From Himantopus leucocephalus (taxonomy: Eukaryota > Chordata > Aves > Charadriiformes > Recurvirostridae), in assembly GCA_003993805.1 (NCBI GenBank), contig RSEF01000002.1, forward strand, positions 94,268,371 through 94,332,370: a DNA stretch of 64,000 nt. The letters are read 5' to 3'. Position 1 is the first letter of the stretch, and every line of letters starts with the position of its first letter. Positions 11,231 through 23,350 of the stretch are shown here, in pieces. The notes beneath the pieces were generated by a model that did not search any database, was not told where the DNA came from, and saw only the letters and a program-made list of their open reading frames with translations. Made by a program: the position numbers and the translations under genes.

Positions 11231-14200
11231 CTGTACTCTGTATAATTTTTATGACAGTGATTTGTGGATATCGGAGAAGTATGAAGGGCATGGACCAACA
11301 CAAATGGCAGGGCTTGCATAACCTCCTTGAACGGCACCTCATGTTGCCATTAAAATCTATGCAAATTTTGCAATCATCTTCAAGTGAGGCCAATATACCA
11401 CAGAACCAGCATAAACTCCCATATGTCATGAATGGGACTTGCTGCTAACCCAGCAGCTAAAGGCTGCGATGGATTAAAACCTGCTTGGTAAGGAGGCTCA
11501 GGTTCAGAATCTTCAGAGGATTTCTACAATTTTGACTGAATAATCCAGTTCCATTATACACGGTGCATAGTGGACCTCATCAGATCTTAAGCAAGATCTG
11601 AATGCAAACATCACTACACATTGCTTACCAAAATACAAGAAATACGTTGTTGACATTCCACAGTGCACTTGATTGTAATTGAATCCTGTGGAGCCACATA
11701 TTTTTCTGTCGGCATCCTAAAGACACAGTGTCTTGACCTTCAAATTTTAGGACAGACAAAACAACTCCTCATTTGGGAAAGAACCATGAACAAACTGGGA
11801 TTTGTTGAGTTGCATCAAGGTTTATCTGAGATTTTGTTTTCTTGATTTATAGGATTGTTTAGGAGTGTACCATAAGGACACTCAAGATCAGCATCCCCAT
11901 TTATAAGTATCTGCAAAATATCCCCTAACCTCCCTGCCTTTATATCACATTTTAAACAGCGGGAAATCCAAACTACAATAAAAAACCTGCATACTCAGCT
12001 TTTCCAGCAAAATGCCAAATCACATTATAGCTTATTCATCTAGTTTTAATTGAGCCTGTCACAGTGAATGAGCAAAACTGAAGGAAGGGGTCACTTAGGA
12101 TGGTTTACTAAGTCTCTCCTATGCCGGTTTTCAGTTGGGAGGGTAGTACTAGTCACAGTAAAGAGCCTAAATCATGCCCTGTACATCAGCTGATAACATC
12201 AAAGATAGCACAGAAGGGAAACATTGACCCTTGCAACCACTGGTGAGAAAGAAGTCCCAGGTTACCGATGGGAAAAGGGATGTCCGGCGGTGAGAGGACA
12301 CAGAAACACTGCAGATAAAACCTCAGAGAACTTCTTGGCAACCAAATACCTGGGGACCACGGTACATTATACTCTGCTCGCTAAGGTGTCTTCGTCTCAG
12401 CCACTTAGTAGGCAACTCTGAGGCTTCCATAATTCAGGTAGGTTAACTGGAATCTACTGGCTTTGGTTTTGCTGTCCCAGAGCCTGTGGGGCTTGGAGGA
12501 ATTTTCTAGGTCTAATTTATGTGTGCCAGCCTACAATTTGCCACCAACATATGTTGGTAAGGAGATCTGAGAGGAGGCTTGAAGGAGTGAATATGAGCAT
12601 TATATCTCAAGAATCAGAGCTAAAATTATATGATTAATCCACTCACAAAGCCTATTTCTCATTGCAACACAAGTAATCACCCCCTTGATTCTATTAAATT
12701 GACGGGTGTGTGCCAGTTAACATCTTGCACCACTGAGTCTGTTTAGATTCCTATAGATTAACTTCAGTTTTGAGAGGTAGAAATACCAGTAGTTATTTCT
12801 AAGTGATCTGAAACACTAATCACAGGTACCGGATGCACATAAAATTGTATTGATATTTAGTTCCAGAAGTAGTAACCTCTTCCCAAGACACACAGACACC
12901 TTTTACTCCACCTGAACTTGTGACTTCTGAAAAAAAAAAAAAAACCAAAAAACCAACAAAACCCCAAACCAAATAAACCCATTTGCTTCATTCCAACATT
13001 TTTTTTTTGCATCAGTTAGTGATAATGATTGGCTAAAAAACACCTTACCACAGCAATGAATTTGTGTGGGAGCAATATCATCATTCCTTTTTAAGGTTCA
13101 AATTACACAAACTCCTCCTTTACTCGGCAGCCAAGATACTTTCTGAGGAATTTCTTAGGAGATGAATGAACAGGTCAAAACAGGCTGCTGCCCAACGCCA
13201 TCCTAGATAAACTCTGGTGTGCATACTTACCCAGAAACGTAGACAGAAAGGATCTGTTCACATCATCACGGCTTTTTGATGTGGTTGTGCATTACAGCAT
13301 CCTGAACACTCACTCCCTATTTCAAAGCCTCAGAAGCAGCGAGGCTGAGCCGCAACTTTCTACTCCTTTGATGGAAATTTGGATTTATGGGTTTTGTTGG
13401 GGGTGAGGGGTAGAGGTGAAAGTGTGAATTGCTAAATTAAAAGAGTTACAGCTGTGGTAACAGACATTTTCCATCTACAAGCCAAGAGTCTTTTCATCGT
13501 TTTACTTCGTTGAACAGAATAGCTCTGATTAACAACTACTTTTTAGAAGGCTGTATTGTAACATCAGCTCCTCCCAGCTTTTTTGGTTATTCCTCTCCCC
13601 TTCATTTAGAAAAATGTGAGCTTATGTCTGTTGCTTCTAACCTCTGCTCCCTTCTTGCTCAGACAAGAGATCCCATATGCCTTTGTGCCTTTGGAGGTGC
13701 CTGGCTGAAGGTCAGCTCTGGAGCATCTCTCTTTCTTCCACCATGAAACTGAGCAAACTCCAAACTTTATGAAACTTTCTGACTCTCCATCACACCATAT
13801 CAGTTAGGGCAGTTAGATGTTATATATTCTTTTAATGCAATCTTGTTCACATGAACTCTGAGTCTCTCCTTCTGGTAACTGTATTTCCAGAGATAGAGCC
13901 TGCCCCTTCAGACACCGCTTACAGGATTGGGACAGGAATGGAGAAACACAGCAGATCAAAGGAACAGCCTCTAAGAGCTGAAGGCAGGAGGCAAGGGAGC
14001 TACACACACAAGACAACACTGCTCCTGACTTCAGAAGCTTTTTTGTTTTGGTTTGGTTTTAACAACGGCTAATCAGTAGAATATAGACATGAAAGAAGCA
14101 CAACATGTCACTGCTCCTCTGTGATGTCCTGTGCTCTGCCACCACCCACACCCTCTGGAGAAATGGGATCCCTCCAAACCATTTTCAGCTGAAAAAAGCC

Positions 14201-15915
14201 AGAATGTACTAATCCCACCCATGTATGACAATAGTCACTTTTATCCATAAACTTGAGTGTAATATTGGCTGCTACAGATATGCCTGTGATATATAGATAC
14301 CATATTACTTCCAGCGTGATGCACAGTACTGGTTCAGAAGACATGAACTTTAAGTCTGGTTTGTTCAAACAAAACAGAACTCAAAGCATGGCCCTATGCC
14401 TGCTCCTGACATGTTCATCCTTTTTCCTGTTCCTACAAGCACTTTTTTTCCCAGTTTGTTAAGCTTCCTTTCCCCCTTTATGCCTCTTGCGCTCTGAGGG
14501 ACTTGCCCAAATACTTGGACAGGCTCCACCAATGTGCACTTCCAGTCAAGTGAAGGAGTACCCGGGCAGGGTGAAGAATTTGCAAATTGCAGATTAAGGC
14601 CTGAGAGAGGAGGACAAAAAGAAAAATAGACAAAGAAATGATGTTTTCCCCCTATAACTTACTGTTGCCAGCATTCAAAGAACAAAAATTCATAGAGGCT
14701 GTTTGGGAAGAAGTAAAGGAAAGAAAACGTGGGAGCTGCACATTAGCTAAACAGAAATGCACACTGATGGTCACATATGTTCCTACATACAGTCTGCATG
14801 AAGCAGATGATGTGCATTTTAGACAACCATCTGCTTCACCTGTTGACATCTATTGACATGCACATGCTTTACTCGTGGACCTTGCCTTAATGGAGCCAAT
14901 ATAATCCAAACTGTGTTTTAATAATACAACGGCATTTTCAAAAAGCTATTGATGACTTTGAAAAGTTATTATTCAAAACCCTTGCCATCTCTGGAGACTG
15001 TCATTTAATGTGAAACCAGAGCTGATTTTCAACTGAGTTCGTTCTCTTCATGTGAGGCCAATATGCCTTATCAAGTTAAAAGAAGCTCTATCTCCAGGAT
15101 TAGACATCTGATTTCATTAAGACTTCTGAAAGCATTTAATTAAGGATTCTTCCTCTTTCCACATTCCTGTAGTCACACAATATTGAAGACACCAGGTGAT
15201 TCTCTCATTTTAATTTTGTCCCTAGTAGCTTTCAACAACTGCTCCATGAGCTGGATATCTTTCTGCTGGGCCCCGGCAACAGCATCCTAATATTGGCAAT
15301 GAGATGTATGACATGTGCTTGTCTGTGCCAGGTAACCAGAAGAAGCAACTGCAGCTCCAGGGCTTCGGGGCACAATAGGGAGGAAAAGGCCATCCAGGTC
15401 CAGTGCCCACCTCCAGTAGGCAGCATGTCTTCTGGGGTTGTGATATTGATGTAGGACAGGTAACTGGACAGGAAAGGCAGTAGTCAAAGGAAAGATCCGA
15501 TTTCAGCTGAAACCAGTAAACGTCTGAGCTTAAATATGTAGACAAAGAGAACAAACACTGAGAAACTAATATCCCAACAAACCTGATTTAGCCCAGGATT
15601 TTGCTTTTCTGATTTTCTAAGGACCATTTATAATTCTGACAAAGTTATGCCACTATCCCTGACTTGGCATGAGTTCCACAGAAACAGAGAGAACAAGAAG
15701 TGTTACCAGGTCGAGGACAAGCAAAGCATTAAGCCTGCAGGCCACCCCACTGCCTTCACTCCTGGGTGCTCTCACCTCCTGGCTCCTCATATCCCACCAA
15801 CAAATCAATTGCACCTTAGCAGCTGCAAATGCCAGAGCATGGAGGCAGGGGCAGGGTGAAGGGCATTGGAGCAAGAAGAGTCCTTGGGCCCTTTATTGAC
15901 AGGGACTACCTACAG
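11231..15915. other. Intergenic flank, no gene recognised
   Basis: Unique-looking sequence with A-rich tracts near 12930. No exon, RNA or mobile element that I can support. Confidence 0.6.
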
Positions 15916-15992
15916 AGACTGCCGGGAGACCCATCTTTATCCCTCGGTAAGGCAATAGATTTACTCCAAGTTGCACACAACCCAAAACGAAG
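15916..15992 (+). repeat. Diverged repeat pair, copy 1
   Basis: This 77-bp stretch aligns without gaps to 18241-18317 in the same orientation, with about 57 of 77 positions identical. Shared blocks include GGAGACC, TTATCCCT and TTGCACACAACC. A weaker match continues past the end after an indel (GGACTCCAACACTGC against GGACTCTGACGCTGC). I do not recognise the family. Confidence 0.65.
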
Positions 15993-17374
15993 CTCAGGGA
16001 ACACAAACAGGACTCCAACACTGCAAATAGGTCTGTTCATCTGCAAAATCCTTTATTGTTGCTAGACCCCAGAGGACCTGCCAAGCTCCCTCACCGTTTT
16101 CCCCCCCTCAGTGTCTCTATGCAAAACACAGGAGCAAGTTTCCTTTCCAAACACTGATGATCTTATTGGAAAACAAACATAGATGTATCTGGACAGATTA
16201 AAAAAAAAAATCCACTATCGAACTTGGTGGATAAATGCACTCTAGAGGTAAGGGTGTGTGATGGGTGAGTTTCAGCTGCTGGAAGATACAGGTTGGCCAG
16301 TGAAGCAGCCCAGTCCCCAAGCAGAAGGCTGTTTGCTCCCTGGCACGGCTGCTGTGGTGGTGCCCACCTGGACTCTGCAGCACTCAGCCCCTGGTGGCCG
16401 CCGGGCCAGTGAGCCACAGAGGACAGCTGGCTCTTCAAAGCAATGCACCTCACTTTGCCAAACGTACAAAATGTCACTGCTAAAAATCTACAGATGAATC
16501 AGCTACACACAGAACGTTGATTAACACAGTAAAACAGCAAAGTAAATGACAAAAAGATTATGCTCGATCTGCTTGCATGCATGAGTTCCCTTGCACGTGT
16601 GTGGAACAGCAACCAAACACGAAAGGTGCCCATTTAATCAGTGGAACAAGTGGACTAATAAAGTCTGCAACTACGCATGTCAAATGCGTTCAGCCAATAC
16701 ACAGCAGTTTGCCTTTTTGGAAATGCTTTATTTTGCAGGCCATTTATCTACACCCTTAAAAAAGCTTTACTTGCAAGCATACAGTTCCCGTCAATAAATA
16801 TGGACAGTGATTCAATTTTCTTCTTCTAAATGGAAAATGTGGTTCATGTGACCCTAATCCCTCTGTAAAATACCTCACTAAAAATACCATATAACACTTT
16901 AAAATATTTTCATTATTTTTATATGGTCATGCAGACATAGTTAATATGCATGCAGAAGAAGTTTATACTAAAAAAGTGTTCTCTAGCTATTTGCCACCAT
17001 AACTACTCTTTAGGCTTTATAGCACACAAAAGAACAGTTTTGGAACTTGGAAAATAAATAACATTTTCACCAGATTCATAAAACAAACCGATCCCTGTCA
17101 GAAAGTAGCAGCTGAACCCAGGCACACACAGAGGCCAGAAGGGAAGTGCGAGTCCCCAAGCAGGTGACTTAGCTGACAGAGACCCAAATTGAGCAAGGGG
17201 ACCCAGCAAGCAGAAATGCACTTTCTGGTACTTGAATGCCCTGGGACCTGCTCGCTGGGCACTGAAGGCATGTTTGCAAGCACCTTCTGCCCTGTGCAGT
17301 TCTCAAACATCAGACCCTAACAAGAACTGATGAAAAGAATAGCTTGGGTTTGTGCACAGTGGGAAGAATGAAAG

Positions 17375-17930
17375 AGCTGAATGCCATGGTATTCAGCACT
17401 GGTGAGGCCACACCTTGAGTACTGTGCTCAATTTCAGGTGCCACAGTCTAAGAAGGACATTGAGGTGATGGAGAGGGTCCAGAGAAGGGCAATGAAGCTG
17501 GTAAAGGGTGTTGAGAATAAGTCTTATGAGGAGCGGCTGAGGGAATTGGGGTTGTTCGGTCTGAAGAAAAGGAGGTTGAGGGGAGACCTTATCTCTCTCT
17601 ACAACTACCTGAAAGAAGGTTGTAGAGAGGTGGGCATTGGTCTCTTCTTACAAGTTACAATTGATAGGACAAGAGGAAATGGCATCAAGTTGCACCAGGG
17701 TTGGTTTAGGTTAGACATTAGGAAAAATTTCTACACTGAAAGGTTATCAAAGACTGGAACAGGCTGCCCAGGGCAGTGGTTGAATCACCATCCTTGGATA
17801 TATTTAAAAGCCATCTAGATACGATGCTCAGAGGCGTGGTTTAGAAGTGAGCCCAGCAGAGTTAGATAACTGTTAGACTTGATGATCTTAAAAGTCTTTT
17901 CCAGCCATAAAGATTCTATGCTTCTATTGA
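17375..17930 (+). mobile_element. CR1 LINE, 5'-truncated 3' end, plus strand
   Basis: The sequence matches the end of CR1 ORF2 in sense orientation: [11 protein letters not shown] (near 17408), [35 protein letters not shown], a diverged Arg-Thr-Arg-Gly-Asn block, and a Trp-x-Arg-Leu-type ending broken by frameshifts. The short 3' UTR follows and ends with the CR1-type terminal repeats ATTCTATGCTTCTATTGA. A 145-codon open frame at 17381-17818 is part of this element, not a host gene. Confidence 0.93.
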
Positions 17931-18240
17931 GTATATAGTATAGAGTCCCTCTGGAACAGGAATATTTAAGCAGCATTTCACCCCAAATGAAGTGAGAACT
18001 TGCTAGCAACAACAAAGAGGACCCCATTTGGCTAAGTGATGTATGTGGTATATTTAGCAGCTGTCAGCTGACTCAGACAGCAGAAGGTAATAGGAAGGGT
18101 CCATGATGAGAAGATGAGCAGTACAGTGCAGTTTTGAGTTGGTGAGTGATGCAGGGCTGATCTTGACCAGCCTCCCTGACACTGTCAGGGACTGAAAAGA
18201 AATCAGATTGTAGGGGGAACCCAAAGCAGCAGCCCTAGAA

Positions 18241-18317
18241 AGACTACCAGGAGACCTGTACTTATCCCTGGATAACCCAATTCAATTTCCGCAGCTTGCA
18301 CACAACCTAAAACAAAG
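18241..18317 (+). repeat. Diverged repeat pair, copy 2
   Basis: The partner of 15916-15992, about 2.3 kb away and direct. The CR1 copy at 17375-17930 lies between the two. They could be parts of one older element split by insertion, or two copies of an unnamed dispersed repeat. Confidence 0.65.
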
Positions 18318-20241
18318 TTTGGACTCTGACGCTGCCGTCAGGACTGTCTGGCTCCAAAATCCCGCAGCAGGAAGTCTTGCTGAGCTTAAAACCAGCCAAG
18401 CAAGCTGTGGTGAGCTCCACAGGTCAACAGAATATTACCACATGGAGGAAAAAAAACCCCATGCAGTGAATTGCCTCATTTTTGGCAAGCACGAAGTGGA
18501 CAGAAATGATCACCTCAAGCACTGCTAGCTAAGCGGAATTGACAATCTGTCCATAGCCTGCTGCAAAGCACTCTGAAAAGCAAATGAGGTTATTAACTTT
18601 CAATTGGTCACTGTTACACAGTTACAAGTCAGTTGCCAGAAACAACAGTATTAAATGGAATTAGAAGTTCCAAGCACTGAAAATTTGTCAGTGAGTCCGG
18701 GGTTTATTATGAGGAGTCTGTCCTGTGAGAGGAGAAAGGAAACTTGACAGGCTGGTGAGTGAACCACCATCAATATTAATGAAGAGGAAAATATTTGTAG
18801 CAGTGCTCAGGAAAACAGTACCTTACCTGTAGTGCATAAATGAGGGGAATACTTGCTCATCATTGCAGCAATTCCAAGTGTTTAAATATATAAACGCCAA
18901 AGACCTGTTTAAGTTAAGTCAACGATAAAATCGCATCCTACAAAGCTTCAGCCTCCAAATATTTTCCTCCTATGATGACCACTTGATTTGGTTAAAAATA
19001 CTGGGAAGCGTGAACAGTGACAACTGGCACCTCGGGAAAGATCCAGAGCAAACACAAACCAAGGCGAATTTCACATAACAGGAACTACGTTAAATAATGA
19101 AGCAGCAACTGATAATGGATGTTAGGCTAAACTGTGTCTAGTGCAGCTAAATTTAGAGCAGACCTACAATATAACATAGGTTTCTTGTAAGCAAAGTGTT
19201 TTTAGATCAAGAATGGGGTTGCCGTGATGCTGAAAGCTGGTATCAGAGGGGATTGTGTTTTATGGATATGTAAGAGGTAGATAAAACTTCATAGAATGCT
19301 CTCTGATTTTTGATTCTAGGTCCTGCCTCCACTTTCTGCAACACAAGCCCACATCTGCTGGGGACGTCAGTCATCAGACAGCAGTCATCACACCAGCTTG
19401 CCACTCCAGAGGAATGTGTGTTGGGAGATAAAAGATAACGCCGTCCCCAGTGTCAGGGCAGAAGGACACCAAGAGAAGTGGAGGACAAAACTCCTGCTGC
19501 CCTGGAAGGCCTCAGGCAACAACCAAAGCAGATTAAACAAGTGCCTCAGGTCATATGAGTGTGTCCTACTCTGAAGGGGAGAAAGGTAAAAGGGATCATC
19601 TGTCATTCGTTTTAGTGGCCAGCCCAGCCCAAACCGGGACAGACAATAAACAGATACGGATGTTTCAGTTGCAAGCCCAGACAGCCACGTGAAGCAGCTC
19701 ACAACTTACGTGAACACCAACAGTAAACCCAGATGCAAGCTCAGGAGCTTGTGTTGTACCGCAGCAGTCTGCAAAGTCAGATTTAGCTGAGAAAAGATGC
19801 ATGTGCTATGGGGACCACCGTCCTCAGGAGCCTACCTACCCCTCCTTCAAAGCCCTGAGATAACAATTTTGCTCACCCCTCACCTTTGCATTGTACAATG
19901 TTTTCTTCCTTATAAGAAAACACAGGAGATGGGGCAAGGAGTGAGAAAAGGGTCAATTAACACATCCTGCCTATTAGAAGGAGACAATACTGATATACTC
20001 CCCCACCAAATCCCTCATGCAAAACCATCCGCAGTCTGACGGAAACATTGCCTGACAGAGCTCAGGAGGCTCACGGGGAGCAAACTGCTGGTCTCAGCAC
20101 AATGCAAATAGGTGAAGGAAAAGTTCACCGAAAGCGCTGCTCAAACAGAGGAACAATAACGCGAGTTTATTCAGTAGCTAGTGGTCGGGCTTTTACTGGG
20201 AAGTTAGCTACTCTGAGTGGCTCTTGAGACTGAAATACTCT

Positions 20242-20446
20242 AAATACTCCTGTAATCCCTCTCTTTTTCTTTTTAGCCAAAACTGGATGTATAATATGAA
20301 AAAAAAATAACAGAAACACATCCAAATAAGAACACAGCCATTGNCAAATACTCCTGTAATCCCTCTCTTTTTCTTTTTAGCCAAAACTAGATGTATAATA
20401 TGAAAAAAAATAACAGAAACACATCCAAATAAGAACACAGCCATTG
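20242..20446. repeat. Direct duplication, about 102 bp, around a single N
   Basis: Copy 1 is 20242-20343 and copy 2 is 20346-20446, with N at 20344. They differ by one substitution and one A in an A-run. Same signature as the other single-N duplications. Confidence 0.9.
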
Positions 20447-21425
20447 CACTCCAGATTACTTCCATATGAAGCCTTAATTTCAAACAGATGATGATCATTT
20501 TGTGAAGCAAACAAGAGTAAAAAGTACTGAGTAATGGACTCTGAAATGTAGTTATTTTAAACAACCTTCTTAAATAACAGCCAGCGCACTAAATCCACAC
20601 ATCAGCATTTAAGAAAGTGAAAGCACAAAGACTGAAGACTCTCGCTTCTCAGTGAGGCATTGAATGCGCTGGAGGCTGATGGCACGGCCGCACGCTCTGC
20701 TCCTTCCCCCTCACTTTTCCCCTTTGAACTCTGGTATCATCCTAAGGCAGTTCAGGAACTTCATGCAACAAAAGCCAGATCTAACTTAAAAAAAAATCAA
20801 ACTTGTCATCTAAACCAGTTTTCCCACCTTAACGCTTTGGCACATGGCACAGTTGTCAGAGGACGACATTTACAGACCAGAGAAATGTTTCTGGTAGAGC
20901 CGTGCATCAGGAAAGGAGTCCTATTGTATCACAGGAGAAAACTAATTTTCTCTTCCAAGGGTTTTATTTAAGTCTTAGCTTACAGGTTCAGAGCAGTATC
21001 ATTATTTCTGAGTTCAAAGCAGACCATGCTATTTTGTTCGCATCCTCTCCTCCTCGTTCTCTCTTTTCAGCATTCTCTGTTTATTGGAAATTGTTGAAAA
21101 CTTACTTGCCTTCTTCAGCTGAGCAATATGAAAGATCAAGTCAATTCTAGGCCAGTTCTTGAGGTACAATAAAATATAAGCACAGAAAGGAAAACTCCCA
21201 GGAACGACCATTATTTTCATCCTGAAAAGCAGGGTAGAAACCACAAAAAGATTCTGCAAATTCTTTTTCCATTTTAGAACAAATAAGACTTAGGGTTAAA
21301 GTGCAATACTTGTACGCACCCTGATCGTCAGGACTGAAATTCAGCCTTCTGTAGCTAAGCAGAAAAGCAAAGAAGTAGATAACTTTTTTTAAAGGCACGG
21401 AGAAGTTGTAGTTCTGGTATTCCTA

Positions 21426-21476
21426 CCCTACCCCACCCCACCCCACCCCNNNNNNNNNNNNNNNNNNNAAAAAAAG
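21426..21476. repeat. (CCCCA)n tract interrupted by a 19-N gap
   Basis: A CCCTA/CCCCA tract runs into a 19-N gap (21450-21468) and resumes as poly-A. The minus strand is (TGGGG)n, able to form G-quadruplexes, which commonly stops sequencing. Repeat length is therefore not known. Confidence 0.85.
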
Positions 21477-22838
21477 AGACCATCACAGATACTTTTAATT
21501 TACTTTGACAAGCACGGGAGAGACCATTTCTCAGCAGTGCAAATTAATAACTGGAGCCACCTCTACTCTTTAAATTAGGGCACTTGCTGTCTGTCAAAGC
21601 AAAATCCGCAAACGAGGTAAAAGTCATGGATAACTATTGAAAATTTGAACCACTGTGCTCTGAATCAAAATGTGGTGCCAATAGCAGGTTGGTTTTACAA
21701 GGCCAGCTGCAAGCAGTTTCAGTGTCATCTAGAAAGCTGTTTGATACAAGCTTGAAATATTTGCATTCTCATTCTTCGTATTCCTCCGCTTTTTGGAAAG
21801 GGACTGGAGCCGAGTACTTTGGAGGGGGGTAATTCCATGCTTACCCCAGCATCTTCAGCCAGCTATGACACAGTTTGACAGGACAGCTGGTAATTACTGC
21901 TAACCCTACAGGATCCTAAAATTTCAGATCACAGAACTTACAACATTATTAGGCATAGGAAAGAGGTTTTAATTTCTTTCATATGTTTTTATAGCTGCCT
22001 CTGGCCTTACGCAGTTATACTCATAGTAACTGATGCTCCTGGCTTTAACAACAAAAAAGGGGATGCCAAAAATAAGTCCAACACAAACATTTCAAATCTG
22101 TTTAAAACAATTGTAAAATGATTTTTCTCTAAGATTTGATCACTTGCTGCTATGCAAAAGATTTTGCTTGCAATGCCCAGAAGATTTCTGAAAGGTTTTC
22201 ATTACACAGAGGAAAACAAGACTGCACATCTTGGGAGAAACCCACAACGCAACTCACAAGCGAGGAGATTACTGAAGAAAGAGACCTGGTTTTGACTGGT
22301 CCAGGTTTGCTCTTCACAGGTGGACAAAAACCATGCTGACAGCTAACAGCCACCAGCAAGATCACTAACGCCCTTCATAGCACTAAACCAAAAGAGCACT
22401 TTTTTTTTCTTTTGCACCTTTAAAACACTGTCAAAAATCAAAATGCTCGCAGGCACCTTATACCGCAACCAACTCTGGCATCATCCATTTTGTCTTTGCC
22501 ACCAGCTTTAAGCTGTCACTTTGAAAAGGGTTGCACCTCACAGCTAGGTGCGGCAGACACCATTTACACCCAGAGCAGCCAAATGATCAGAGGCAAAGCG
22601 GGGTCCCTCGTGGGAGGTGATGAGGACGGCAGGAGCCAGGCAGCCATCGGCAGCCACAGCGCACCAGGGCCAGCGTTAGCGCTGGTTCAGCTGCCTCTGC
22701 CACAGCCATTCAGTCAAAAAGACAGTCAAATGAAATCACAGATAGAGATCTCCCCTCTGAACAGGGATCCGGCTTTAGCTATGTGATAGTTTTGCAATGG
22801 GGAGGGAAAGCAGAGAGGAGATTCATATCAGAGAGATA

Positions 22839-23350
22839 TCACAGAATCACAGAACAGTCAGGGTTGGAACGTACCTCTGGAGATCATCTAGTCCAACCCC
22901 CCCTGCCAGAGCAGGGTCACCTACAGCAGGTTGCACAGGACGGCGTCCAGGCGGGTTTTGAATGTCTCCAGAGTGGGAGACTCCACCACCTCTCTGGGCA
23001 GCCTGTGCCAGTGCTCTGCCACCCTCAAAGTAAAGAGGTTCCTCCTCATGTTTAGATGGAGCTTCCTATGTTCAAGTTTATGCCCATTACCTCTTGTTCT
23101 ATCACTGGGCACCACTGAAAAAAAGACTGTTCCCGTCCCCCTGGTACTCTCCCTTTAAGTATTTACAAGCATTGGTAAGATCCCCCCTCAGCCTTTTCTC
23201 TAGACTACAAAGTCCCAAGTCCCTCAGCCTTTCCTCGTAAGAAAGATGCTCCAACCCCCTAATCATCTTTGCAGCCCTTTGCTGGACCCTCTCCAGCAGT
23301 TCCCTGTCCTTCTTGAACCAGGGAGCCCAGAACTGGACACAATATACCTA
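22839..23350 (-). mobile_element. CR1 LINE, 5'-truncated 3' end, minus strand
   Basis: The plus strand starts ATCACAGAATCACAGAA, the reverse complement of the CR1 terminal repeat. It runs through the 3' UTR and the ORF2 C terminus. The minus-strand frame at 22921-23115 has [20 protein letters not shown] and [19 protein letters not shown], typical CR1 ORF2. The match fades near 23350, where the element is 5'-truncated. It is better preserved than the copies at 8220 and 10160. Confidence 0.95.

Larger units (their letters stand above)
18318..22838. other. Intergenic flank, no gene recognised
   Basis: Holds the single-N duplication at 20242-20446 and the CCCCA gap at 21426-21476. Otherwise nothing is recognised on either strand. 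Confidence 0.6.

Noticed and set aside
15222..15554. 110-codon minus-strand open frame, possible retrocopy
   Set aside because: No recognisable family and no poly-A tail or target duplication around it.
17381..17818. 145-codon open frame, the longest on the plus strand
   Set aside because: It is the C-terminal part of CR1 ORF2 in a truncated LINE, not a host gene.
19748..19765. Partial resemblance to miR-187 (CTTGTGTTGTACCGCAG), a microRNA known downstream of GALNT1 in human
   Set aside because: The match is broken in the centre, the strand is opposite to GALNT1, and no hairpin partner arm is evident.
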